Assembly: GCF_963082655.1 (NCBI RefSeq)
Contig: NC_081556.1
Span: 66,455,727-66,519,726, forward strand
Origin: Stomoxys calcitrans
Taxonomy: Eukaryota > Arthropoda > Insecta > Diptera > Muscidae
Reading direction: 5' to 3'
Length of the DNA stretch: 64,000 nucleotides
A program made the position numbers and the translations under genes. Below, piece by piece: positions 45,641-55,913 of the stretch; positions within the stretch are counted from its first letter, which is position 1, and each line of letters begins with the position of its first letter. Under the pieces are notes generated by a model. The model was not told the DNA's origin, did not search any database, and saw only the letters and a list, made by a program, of their open reading frames with translations.

Positions 45641-45778
45641 ATGTCAATTCAAATGCAGATATGGAAGCCAGCTGTAGCGGATTCTCATCGCCTTAAGTTT
45701 TCTTTTGATGTCAAATTTCCAAAATTCGATCAAAATTCTTTGAGATATATTGGTTTTAATTTTGTGTTTCAACCTAAC

Positions 45779-46196
45779 TGAAGTGTTGAAGTGTTTAAGA
45801 CCAGAGGCGACAAGCTGATAAGGCGTATGCATCAGCTCGTCTGCGTAATTTGGCTAGAAGAGCACATATTCGATGATGGAACCACAGCCTTCTATGTCCC
45901 GCGCACAAGAATGGGAATGGGAATGGAATATATGCCAACTACAGAGGAATAAGTTTCCTTCCCATCGCATACTCGTTACTATCGAACGTACTGTGTGAAA
46001 GATTAAAGTCTACAGTCAACAAAATAATTGGGCCCTATCAGTGTGGCCTTAGACCTGGTAAATCCACCATAGATCATATATTTACACAGCGCCAATTTCT
46101 AGAAAAGACCCGAGAAGGACAAATCAACACCTACCTTATGGTTGATTTCAAAGCCGCGTTCGACAGCCCTATTCGTTCCAAGGTATTTCAAGCCAT
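45779..46196 (+). pseudogene. RTE-like copy 2, RT first part
   Basis: Plus-strand pieces match the RTE-like fragment at 4.1 kb: FKTRGDKLIRRMHQLVC, IIGPYQCGLRPGKSTIDHIF, EKTREGQINTY and MVDFKAAFDSPIRSK, here with the first catalytic D intact (DFKAAFD). Many stops. The frame is interrupted at 46197 by an element bounded by CCAT repeats. Confidence 0.8.
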
Positions 46197-46957
46197 TGTA
46201 GTATGCAATTTTCGTACGCCTTAGAAATCCGGGCCAAGCATTCGGAATTATTTTAATTTGTGTTGAATAGATGTGCGGTTGAAATAATTCAACTTAACGG
46301 ATGGGTTATGTTATCAACAGCGATAAGAGATACTAGTCATACGAATCAGCCAGCATAGCGGTTATTCGTACTAAATTATCGTTTACTGGTTAAAGAGGAT
46401 TGATTGATATATCATATTTCACGGTGTGTCTAAATTTTGTGATTTTTATTAGCGGCCAACACGTGCGCTCCGGCCTATTATTATGTCAACTATATAGCCT
46501 ACTGAGCAAGGAGCTGCATAATATTCTTATACTCATCTATGAGAACCTGCAAGCAGTGCGATTTTTGGTGAAATTAAAAAGAAAAAAAAGAGCCGAATTA
46601 TATTTTTTTTATATTTTTGTTTAGTTAATTTAAGACTAATATTAAGATTTTTTTCTTAGGAGCTTAAACGAGGGACATTTTGTCAAGCTAACCTGAATGG
46701 TATATACATAAACACTTTATCACCTACAGCATAAACTCATCATCAAATAACGACATCGATGGGCCCAACGGTGGAGTAAGCCAAACTGATGGAAAGTGTG
46801 AGTAAAAATATTTCTTTTTAACCTTTTGTGTGAGCCATATATTTACATATATACCATTTTGTTATATTTTTGGGCTATTTTCTATTTTAAAATTAAATAA
46901 GTCATTTATTATGAAAAGACCCATATCTTACTACTGGAAAGATTTACTTCGAATTCG

Positions 46958-47032
<75 letters not shown>

Positions 47033-47818
47033 GCCTTTTTATCAAAATCTCCATTTAAATTGCTCCCTCGTAAAAGCTGTAGTATTATGTTTTTTCATTC
47101 ATAAAGGTCACTTACTTCCTCTTTAAGCAAAGAGCACATATCTCCATTACTTTCATTCTGTCATACAAAGTGTTATAATTTTTTTTTTGTAGTTTTTGGT
47201 TCTCTCAATATATTACAAATGGAATAAACACACACAATGTATTCTCTTGAAATTGGAATTCTCTTGAATTGATAATGCTCTGCTAGATTACAGTATGGTC
47301 TGCCTGAGTAAGCTGCTGATCATTGTTATGGATTTTTAAACTAGCGTTGTTGTTAGTTTGTTTTGGGCGACCTCAAGATGTGAGAAGGAGGCTCGCAAGG
47401 CAGGGAGGGTTTGGGATGGACGTACTCATTACCATCTGGAGTACGTATGAGAGTCACGGGGGATGGCAAGAATAGTAATAATAATAACGTCTAGTCGTCT
47501 GTCCGTTTGTCGGTGTCGGCAAAGTTAATTGTCTATCGAATTTGATAGCTATTTTTTTTTGTTTGGTGTTCCAAATCAAGTTGCTTTTTTTGTTTTTTGG
47601 GGTATTTTATATCACAAGTGCACCTAATGAAAATTGGTTGTGGTGGATAACCGTTGGATAAAGAAAGGAAAGAACCCAACCATATCGTCGAGCTAGCAAG
47701 TGCAGAGCTAGAGGTGCACGTTTCCAATTCTGAGTCCTACGAATAGATAGATAGTAATATGGGGTTATCAAGGCCCGGGATATAGGCCCGGTGTCCGGAC
47801 TTACGTTCCACCACTACA
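46197..47818. mobile_element. TGTAGT...ACTACA element, 1622 bp (solo LTR or DNA transposon)
   Basis: Inserted in the RTE-like RT with CCAT at both flanks (46193-46196 and 47819-47822). Removing it and one CCAT restores a join whose length matches the 4.56-kb relative exactly. Ends are TGTAGTATGC at the left and CCACTACA at the right; the terminal six bases are inverted, and ATCCGGGCC / GGCCCGGGAT lies further in on each side. No transposase. TG...CA ends and a 4-bp duplication fit a long solo LTR of a Gypsy-type element; a TIR transposon with 4-bp duplication is the other choice. A (TA)n tract lies inside. Confidence 0.7.
46960..47030. repeat. (TA)n microsatellite, about 70 bp
   Basis: Uninterrupted alternating A and T within the TGTAGT element. 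The frame reading IYIYIY through it is a by-product. Confidence 0.95.
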
Positions 47819-48545
47819 CCATGTCTGAGTTTGGTATCCCTGCAAAATTGATACAACTTTGGAGGATGATGCTTGCTGAAACAAGCTCCTTAGTAAAAAT
47901 AGGAAATAACCTCTCCAAACCGTTCAAATGAGGTTTCAGACAGGAAACAACATATGTATCCTGCTGGAGAAGATAATACGAGATGCAGATGTGAATAGGA
48001 ATGGCACACTACCCACAAGAAAGCAAATGCTACTCACTTATTCCGACGACATTGACATTATGGGTCGGTCACCGGAAGAAACAATTGAAAGTATCGAAAG
48101 AGGATCAAGGGAAAGGGTTTGGCAGACAAAGTGGATGATATAAACTCCCACAAAACCCTGTAAACCCGAGCAGTTAAAGAAAATTGAGAACTAAAGCTTT
48201 GAGATAGTCAACAATTTTATCTACCTCGGCACCGCCGTAACCAAAACAAATGACACCAGTTTTGAAATAAAGCGAAGGATAATTTGGCTAACAGATGCTA
48301 CTTTGGATTGAGCAAGCAGATGAGGAGCAAAGCCAGTTTTCAGTTTTCGTTAATGAAGAATATAGGCGTATGAACCACGAGCTGAATGATCATAGGTCAT
48401 GTTGTCAGAACGGATGAAGAAGCCCCAGCAAAGAAGTTCTTTGAAGGCGATCACGGGAAACACGCAAACCGGGACGGCCAACAACCTGATGGAAAAATCT
48501 AGTGGTGGGAGACTTCTCGAAACTTGGTGTCAGAAATTTTGATTT
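47819..48545 (+). pseudogene. RTE-like copy 2, RT second part and C-terminal end
   Basis: Continues from 46196: MSEFGIPAKLIQLWRMML, then GFRQ near the palm; LTYSDDIDIMGRSPEETIES has the active-site box, here YSDD rather than YADD. A thumb region follows in shifted frames, and the end reads KKFFEGDHGK in one frame and RKPGRPTT-like text in another, typical of the RTE-type C terminus. It extends the family's sequence beyond the fragment at 4.1 kb. Stops throughout. Confidence 0.75.
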
Positions 48546-49127
48546 CGGGTGATTTTAGAACAAATGATTTTAAATCTGGGGACAAGATACAAATAGTCAA
48601 CAATAGTTCTAAATTTCATATAAATATATACTTAAAACGTAATCTGAAACAATTTCAGTAAGTTGACACCTGGGAGCCACAATCGAGCTTTCGTGAAATC
48701 AACATCTAGAAGTAAATGGTGCTCAAGGAATACAGCTCACCAAACGTAATTTTTTCGGAGAGCAACTAACATTGATGGAAAGAGAACAGCATTTCGTTTT
48801 TGATTCGAAATTTTGGGACCAGCATAACGAGAAATTATTGCATTTTCATAAGAAACCCAAAAAACAATTTTTTTTGTTGGACTTTTATATGGTACATAAT
48901 CTGATATTGCTTTCATGTAACCGATCACCTGATTTTAGTTCTTGAACGCCTATAGGGCGCTATTATTGTCTGTTTTGGCGGAAATTCGGACAATGATTTC
49001 TACTATGGTATCCATCATCCGACCAAGTATGGCACGAATCGGTTCAAACCTGAATAGCTCCAACAGCATAGCAACTTTTTCTTTTATATTGAAGTCTATA
49101 GATAACGAATACCCTTACAGACTGCTA
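48546..49127. other. Spacer with a diverged modular-repeat fragment
   Basis: The part at 48890-49080 (TTTTATATGGTACATAATCTG, ACGCCTATAGGGCGC) looks like a very diverged unit of the muscid modular repeat. Nothing else is recognised. Confidence 0.4.
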
Positions 49128-49772
49128 GTATAGTAGTAATTTAGTCGGCGTTGACAAATATTTTCAACGGCTTGTGACTCTGTAATTGCATTCTTTCTTC
49201 TGTCAGTTATCAGCTGTTACTTTTAGCTTGCTTTAGAAAAAAAGTGCGCGAAATTTTGTTTACATTTGTTTGTTTGGCGTCAACTTTAATATGGGTACCA
49301 CATGTATTGAAAGAAATTCATTTAATTGGACAAATTGAATACAGCCATCAAGGAGAAGCGACCAGAATTGGTCAATCGTAAAGGTGTCATTTTCCACCAG
49401 GACAACGCTAGACCGCACACATCTTTGGTCACTCGCCAAAAACTGAGTGAGCTTGGCTGGAAACTTTTGATGCATCCACCATATAGCCCTGACCTTGCAC
49501 CATCAGACTACCATTTATTTCAATCTTTGCAAAACTCCTTAAATGGTAAAACTTTTGGCAATGATGAGGCTATAAAATCGCACTTGATTCAGTTTTTTGC
49601 AGATAAAGGGCAGAAGTTCTATGAGCGTGGAATACTAAATTTGCCAGGAAGATGGTAAAAGGTTATCGAACAAAATGGCAATTATATATTTGATTAAAGT
49701 TCATTCTAAGTTTTATTGAAAATGCATTTACTTTCTTTTAAAAAATCCGCAATTACTTTTTAGGCAACCCAA
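49128..49772 (+). mobile_element. Mariner copy 2, larger deletion derivative
   Basis: Opposite in orientation to copy 1. The right end AATCCGCAATTACTTTTTAG-GCAACCCAA is followed by TA (49773-49774). The left TIR is missing; the copy starts TATAGTAGTAATTTAGTCGG, a variant also in copy 1. It shares copy 1's N-terminal deletion junction (GGCGTCAACTTTAATATGGG) and has a second deletion at about 49322, where ATTCATTTAATTGG jumps directly to the code for LDKLNTAIKEKRPELVN. Confidence 0.88.
49326..49695 (+). pseudogene. Mariner copy 2 transposase, C-terminal part
   Basis: An open 110-codon frame: DKLNTAIKEKRPELVNRKGV, IFHQDNARPHTSLVTRQKLS (second catalytic D), MHPPYSPDLAPSDYHLFQSL (third D), GKTFGNDEAIKSHLIQFFAD and YERGILNLPGRW, then a TAA where copy 1 reads Q. 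The GDEKW block with the first catalytic D is deleted, as is the DNA-binding part. Close to copy 1 in sequence (few substitutions), so the two split recently. Confidence 0.88.
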
Positions 49773-49780
49773 TATATATA

Positions 49781-51749
49781 TCTTATATAAAAAATCAATT
49801 TGTGTTTGTTTGTAGGTTTGTTTGTTTGATTGTGTGTTCCTTATAGACTAAGATTTTCTTAAAATTTTAGAATAGAATACGAATCTGATATCCAACCCCT
49901 TCCCCAAAACACCCCCAAAGTCGGAATTATTTACTGACCATGGCAAAATGGGGCTTAAATAAAAGGTATTTGAATGTAGAATTAGAATCTGATATCCAAA
50001 TATGGGACCAAGTGTTTGGGGGGTCGCCTCTCACCAAAAACAACCCCCAAAGTTGACAAATTTACGCTCAAATGAAAGGTCTTTGGGAGTAAAGCACGAA
50101 TCTGATATTAATATTCGGGAAAAGTGTCTATGGGGCCACCGCACCCCCACAACACAACCCAAATAGTAAGTATTTGCTGACTATTGCAATATGAGGCTCA
50201 AATAAGAGGGTTTTTAAAGTGGAACACGAATCCGTTATATATTTTCAAGGCCTACTCACTGAGGCCACCGTAGCGCAAAGGTTAGCATGTCCGCCTATGA
50301 CGCTGAACGCCTGGGTTCGAATCCTGGCGAGATCATCAGAAAAAATTTTCAGCGGTGGTTTTCCCCTTCTAATGCTGGCGACATTTGTGAGGTACTATGC
50401 CATGTAAAACTTCTCTCCAAAGAGGTGTCGCACTGCGGCTCGCCGTTCGGACTCGGCTATAAAAAGGAGGTCCCTTATCATTGAGCTTTAAGTTGAATCG
50501 GACTGCACTCATTGATATGTGAGAAGTTTGCCCCTGTTCCTTAGTGGAATGTTCATGGGCAAAATTTGCAAATTTACTCACTGAGTGGCCGCCCATCCCC
50601 CAATCTGGTCATGTTTGTCGACTATGGATATATGGGCACAAATTAAAGGTATTTGGGAGTAGACCACGTATCTGATATCAAAATTAGGGACCAACTATCT
50701 AGGGAACGTCCCACCATCATAACAACCCCCAAATAGGACGTATTTGCTCACCAAGACAATTTGGGTCTTAAAGAGAGTGAAACTAAATATTAATAGTTTT
50801 TAGGTCCAATGCCCCAAACCGGACATATTTGCTGACTGTTACAATAAGGAGTTTAAATGAGATTAGAAAACGAATTTGATATCCAATGTTGAGGCCACTG
50901 GCAATATGGGGTTTAAATAAATGATATATAGATATATGAGAACAGAGCACGTTGCTGATATATTTTCCGGGCTTAGTGTTTGGGGGACCACCCCAATCCC
51001 CAAAACACTCCTAAATCGGGCATATTTACCGACCATGTCAATGTGGAGCTTAAATGAAAGGTATTGGGGGGTAGAGCAAGAATTGATACCCACTTTCGGG
51101 ACCAATTTTCTGGGGTCTACCCCCTTTCCCAAAATACCCCATAAACAGCAATTTTTTAGTGACCATCGCAAGATGGGGCTCAAATAAAGGTATTTGGGAG
51201 TAAAATATAAATTTGATATCCAAATTTAGGACCATGTATTAAGGGCATCACCCCTCTCCCAAAACACCTCCCAAAGGGAAATAATTTTTCGACCATGTCA
51301 AATTAAAGGTATTTGAGATAAGAAAACGAATTTGATAACCTATTTTGGGGTCATGTGTTTGGTGGATGCTTTATCCTGTAAACTCCTCCCTATGGGGCTT
51401 AAATAAATGGTATTTGAGAGAAAAGCACGATGCTGATATTTTTTCAGGTCCAAGAGTCCGGGGGACCACCTCTCCCCCGAAACACTCCTAAATCAGACAT
51501 CATGAGAATATCGGGCTGAAATAACATATTTTAAGAAATAAAGTATTTTAAACTCGTGGACCAATAAAGATCATATGGGATTCAGATAAAGGCACTTATA
51601 TTGTTAAACTGTTAGTCAAGCGATATACTATTTTCGTAGCATGGTATTTCACTAAAAGCTCTTTAATTACCGAAAATAAATATTCCAAGGAAACTTTTGT
51701 TCCATATAAAGTAAAAGAAGACGCAGCGGAGCGGGCCCTGGTCATCTAG
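49781..51749 (+). mobile_element. Helitron-like non-autonomous element, copy 2, both ends
   Basis: Starts TCTTATATAAAAAATCAATT after an A and ends GCGGGCCCTGGTCATCTAG before a T. TC...CTAG with A and T flanks is the Helitron pattern. Between lie about a dozen diverged ~131-bp units (AATATGGGGCTCAAATGAAA, GGACCACCCC), as in copy 1. A SINE interrupts it at 50264-50574. No clear stem-loop with a spacer precedes CTAG, only the palindromic GGGCCC. It directly abuts the TA of mariner copy 2. Confidence 0.65.
50264..50574 (+). mobile_element. tRNA-derived SINE with target duplication
   Basis: Head GCCACCGTAGCGCAAAGGTT with a box A (TAGCGCAAAGGTTAG), then CTGGGTTCGAATCCTGGCGA with a perfect box B (GGTTCGAATCC), spaced as in a tRNA. 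The tRNA-unlike body follows (CAGCGGTGGTTTTCC, TCCAAAGAGGTGTCGC, AAAGGAGGTCCC). Flanked by TACTCACTGAG at 50253-50263 and 50575-50585. The uninterrupted Helitron copy 1 has the site once (ACTCACTGAG near 39277). Likely transcribed by RNA polymerase III from the internal boxes and moved by a non-LTR partner; which partner is unknown. A decayed copy is at 7624-7882. Confidence 0.92.
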
Positions 51750-51875
51750 TATAATATATAAATACCTATTATATAACATAAAAAATATATATAACTTTAT
51801 ATAAAAACTAACAGTTTAAATGCAATATAATATTTCTTTTTAATGTGTCTCCATTCTCAGATATATTTTTGATAT

Positions 51876-52000
51876 TAAACCCCGTTTACACTGTTCTTTA
51901 AATCTGGATTTGATGGCTCGATCGTCTGTTTTTCCTTTTATAAAGTCAGCTGACGAGAGCCTTTAATCCGGAATTAATGAGCAGTGTAAGCGTGGTTTTA
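51876..52000. mobile_element. Small palindromic MITE, ~125 bp
   Basis: Almost entirely inverted repeat. Left end TTAAACCCCGTTTACACTG; right end in reverse complement TAAAACCACGCTTACACTG; both continue to a GGATT about 30 bp in. A TA occurs at the margins. It has no room for coding. CAGTGTAAGCG-type ends are common in insect MITEs; the superfamily is not assigned. Confidence 0.7.
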
Positions 52001-52059
52001 TAGATCTTGTTGGATTGATAGCATATGCGACGAAAAAGATCACTGTTTGCACAATTTGT

Positions 52060-53490
52060 TGTATAAGACGTTATACGTAACAATTCCAAATTTCTAGTAA
52101 GTCTGATCGGGGCATTGAAAAAATTCTACTTGGAAGGAACTCAGACTCAATTTTCCCATGGATGATATTCATTGCAAAGGTAACATTCAACATTGTTCTC
52201 CGGCTTGACAATGTAGGTAGTTGTAGATAGAGACTGCCGAGAGAGAGAGAGAGAATCCTACCCACGTCCTCGAAGGAAAAACAAAACGAATTGCTTTTGA
52301 ACAGATTCAATCAGATTAGAGTGAACAGTATAGTAAGGATCGCGAAGTATAGATCAGTATTCTAGCTTGCAACGTACAAAAGAAGTGTATAATTTTTTTG
52401 TCACAGAAGTATCTTTAAAATCTTTACCAACGTTTCTTAACCAGGGGCACCGTAAACTTTTTCAATTGCCATAGAGATAGAAACCAAGGAACTTTAAATG
52501 AATCGACTGGTTCAAGCTCATCGGATCCGATAAAAAACTTAGTAATTAAATGTTTTCATCTTGAAAAACACATTATTTTGCATTTGCAAATATTCAGTTG
52601 CATTACATTAATCTCGCACCAATCACAAAAGGTCATCAAGGTCGGACTGGAGATAATATTGATTATCTGGGTCATTAAAAGACGTCAAGATTTTCACATC
52701 ATCGGCAACCACATCATTACGAAAACCGCCAAAGCGACGCTTAGGATTAACAAATTTGTAGAAATACTTAGGATTAGATTTTAAGTCCGTTTTCATTTTA
52801 TTAAATTAATTGCGACGCACCAGCTTGTTCTCTACATTGAATCTTGCTCATGAATAGTTTGAGAATCGAGTGTTTTTAAATTTCTTATACAGTTTATTCT
52901 TGGTATTTTTCAGTTTCGATAAATTAATTGTATTCCACGGTGGTCCAGAATTATCACCTAAAATAATTTGAGGGACTGATTTGACAAATCAAGCAGTTCT
53001 GTAGAATAGAATAAAATTTTGACGTGTTTTCATCAACTTTATCAGATCGTTAAACGTTTTAACCCCATTAGTGGCGGAAAGAATGGATCTGAGATTAGTA
53101 TAATTGGCGTTAGCGAAGCAGAATTCTTTTCAAGGGGAGGGACATTTAGGAGGAATTTGTTCTGGAAAAGAAATAGTAATGGTTAGGGTAGGATGGAAAC
53201 GATCCTCTGGATAAGTGACAGGCGTGTTTCGTGTAAGTCTCAATGTCGGATGAAGAAGGAATGAAAGAACAAGAGTCCTTCAAAAGGATTCTAACAACTA
53301 CAATTTCAATACCAGACATCCATTGAATTTTTGTCTACTCGGAGGGTAATTTGGTGGAGACTGCAATCAGCACCCGCTGCCTGTTGTAAATTCTATATTT
53401 TAAACATAAGTGATTCATATCGTAAACCTTATTATGAAGCCATGTTTCAGTAAAAGCAATAATGTGTGAGAAAAGAGTCGATAATGTGGT
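52060..53490 (-). mobile_element. Jockey-clade element, copy 1, RT core deleted
   Basis: Reading right to left: endonuclease start (IIAFTETWLHNKVYDMNHL near 53430-53480, the TETW block); linker (PPWNTINLSKLKNTKNKLYK near 52930; MKTDLKSNPKYFYKFVNPKR near 52740-52800); then directly ADDVKILTSFND (52670-52700), the RT active-site block; thumb (SDELEPVDSFK near 52510); and C terminus at 52071-52310 (LPTLSSRRTMLNVTFAMN). The fingers and first palm block are missing between NPKRR and ADD. Stops in all parts. Closely to its right begins LOA-2 copy 3. Confidence 0.8.
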
Positions 53491-53842
53491 ATTTAAGTCT
53501 CTAGGTTAGCTTAGGTTAGGTTTAAGTGGCAGTCTGTCATCAGACTCACTTAGACGTTTTCGTCCATTGTGATACCACAGGAACAGAAGAAGGAAGATGC
53601 CTTCTAGTTCCTACCGTTAAACCATCCAGATCGCTTTAAAAAGCCCAATAACATCCGCTTAATCAGACAGGTTCTCAAAGAAATGAGAACCTCTTCTTCT
53701 TCGATATCCCCACAGCTTCTGCAAAAGTCGTTGTTGGCAACCTTAAGTCTGTCCGAATAGACAGTGACCTGTCATGACGGACACAATGACTGAAACGTCT
53801 GTTCTAGCCAATGACAACAAAGGCCACATAGTTTTGGAATGC

Positions 53843-55592
53843 TCACAGCCTCTTCTTTGTGACCATCGTTGTCCTTCGGGCCTGGTCCTGAAAACTTAGC
53901 TTACATGTCGCTAGAGGCATACCCACAGATTCCAGTATCCCTGGAATGTGTAGGGTAGTTTCTAGTCTCGCAAGCTCATCCGCTTTGCAATTCCCTGAGA
54001 TATATCTGTGGCCTGGCACCCATAACAGGTGAATTTTGAACTGTTCAGCCATCTCGTTTAGAGATCTGCGACAATCGAGGGCGGCTTTTGTGTTTAGAAA
54101 TACGTTCTCCAGGGATTTAATGGCTGCCTGGCTGTATGAGAATATAAAGGGTGATTTTTTTGAGGTTAGGATTTTCATGCATTAGTATTTGACAGATCAC
54201 GTGGGATTTCAGACATGGTGTCAAAGAGAAAGATGCTCAGTATGCTTTGACATTTCATCATGAATAGACTTACTAACGAGCAACGCTTGCAAATCATTGA
54301 ATTTTATTACCAAAATCAGTGTTCGGTTCGAAATGTCCGTACCCGCCAAGTGACCAATGAGAAAGCTCCCTTAACCTCACGGCAGTGGTCGCAGCAATTT
54401 GGGTAGCCACAATGTCCAGAGGCATAAGATGTAGCATTCAGTGCATCAGATGGAGTCGTCCTCAGTGCGGCTGTAATGCACAAAGAAGCCATCCTTTGGA
54501 TCCGGTTAAGTATTGAGCAGTAGGTGGATTTTTGAAGCGTCGTCCACCAGACCACAACAGCGTATAGCATTATAGATTTGACAACTGCAGTATATGCGGA
54601 ATGCATGACACGCGGTCTAAATCCCCAACTTTTGCCAATGGCTCTCTTGTAGGTGTATAGGGCAAAAGTGGCCTTTCTTGCCATTTTCCAAATGTTGGAT
54701 TTGAAGTTCAATTTCCGGTCCAGCAAAACACCCAGGTTTTTTCGCGCTTTCTGTAAATGGAACATTTTCTCCAACCAAAGAGACAGGTTCCACTGTAGGC
54801 AACTTGTATCTCCTGCTGAAAAGAACTACTTCTGTCTTGCACGGATTTATACCTAGACCACTATCGGTAGCCCACTTTGCTGTTGCACGTAGAGCTACCT
54901 GAAGTATATCTATTAGAGTGCTGGGAAACTTTTCCCTAACCGCAATTGCCACATCATCAGCATACGCCACTTTTACGCCTTTTTTCTTCCAGAGACAATA
55001 ATATATTGTTAATGGCTATATTCCAAAATAGAGGAGATAGTACACCTCCTTTCATCCTCTGCTGACCCATCTTTTTAGATCCACAGATCCCAAGCCTGCC
55101 GTAATGCATCTTTTAGTAAGTAAGTTATTAATAAACTTTCTTACGGTAGAGTTGATGCCTAGAAACTCCAAATCCTTCATGATTGACGTCAGTTTTACAT
55201 TACTAAAAGCAGCAAGCAGCAAAAATGTCAAGAAATGCTACCATTGCATATTCCTTGACAGCGAGAGAACCCTCTATGTAGCCGACAAGGTCGTGAAGGG
55301 CTGTTTCAGTGGATTTGCCTTTACTATATGCATGCTGCTGCCGCGACAAGCGATCTCCGGGGATTTTTGCCCTATGATATGTTTCTATCAACCTCTCAAG
55401 AGTCGTCAGCATAAAGCATGACAGACTTATAGGACGAAAATCTTTTGCGTTCTTGTGGTGGGGTTTCCCGCTTTCGGAATTAAAATGACCTTCTTGTCCC
55501 TCCATCCCACTGGTACTCCCACTGGTATATCTCCCTAAGCCAGGGAACCAGTCTATAAGACACATCTTTAAATTCAGTCGGTGATACATCAT
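53843..55592 (-). pseudogene. LOA-2 copy 3 ORF2: RT and RNase H pieces
   Basis: From the right: RPISLSCFMLTTLERLIETY and HAYSKGKSTETALHDLVGYI (55203-55592); VAYADDVAIAVREKFPSTLI, the YADD box, and KWATDSGLGINPCKTEVVLF (54617-54970); KNLGVLLDRKLNFKSNI and YTAVVKSIMLYAVVVWWTTL (54340-54774); RNase H end IHLLWVPGHRYISGNCKADE (53843-54178), with intact WVPGH and last acid. This is the best view of the family's RT thumb. Frameshifts at about four points. Confidence 0.8.
54145..54336 (+). mobile_element. Tc1/mariner-superfamily transposon, 5' fragment
   Basis: About 190 bp starting TAAAGGGTGATTTTTTTGAG in LOA-2 copy 3. From 54262 a frame opens MNRLTNEQRLQIIEFYYQ, the N-terminal DNA-binding start of a transposase family I remember from flies and other insects. 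It breaks off after about 26 codons, where LOA-2 resumes with no right TIR. Internally deleted or abortive insertion. The LOA-2 sequence flanking it is close to continuous. Confidence 0.75.
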
Positions 55593-55913
55593 CAGACCCT
55601 GCCGACTAAAAGGAGTCGATACTTTTTATCGCCCAAAGGATTTTCGGCTCAGATACAATTTCCCTAATAGCCTCCGACGAATGCATATTAGTGACAACCT
55701 CTTCTGGCGCCATGTTGTCAGTTGGAGAATTTCCCGGGAAATGTGTATCAACGAGTAGTTCTAGTGTCCATACATTCTCTGACTTCTGAATATACCCCAC
55801 CGTAGCTGCATAATTCTACACAGGATTTGTTCTGAGCCTTTCTCAGCTCGGCCTTATATGGCGGTCGCTGTTTGCCCCTTGGCTTAGCACTAGAGCATGC
55901 TAACACAACCGAG

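Noticed and set aside
46830..47126. 98-codon frame with a long IYIYIY run
   Set aside because: Produced by the (TA)n microsatellite.
38640..51560. CRISPR-like or coding tandem repeats
   Set aside because: Units of about 131 bp repeat without unique spacers of constant size, diverge strongly and carry no nearby cas-type gene. The context is a eukaryotic genome full of transposons.
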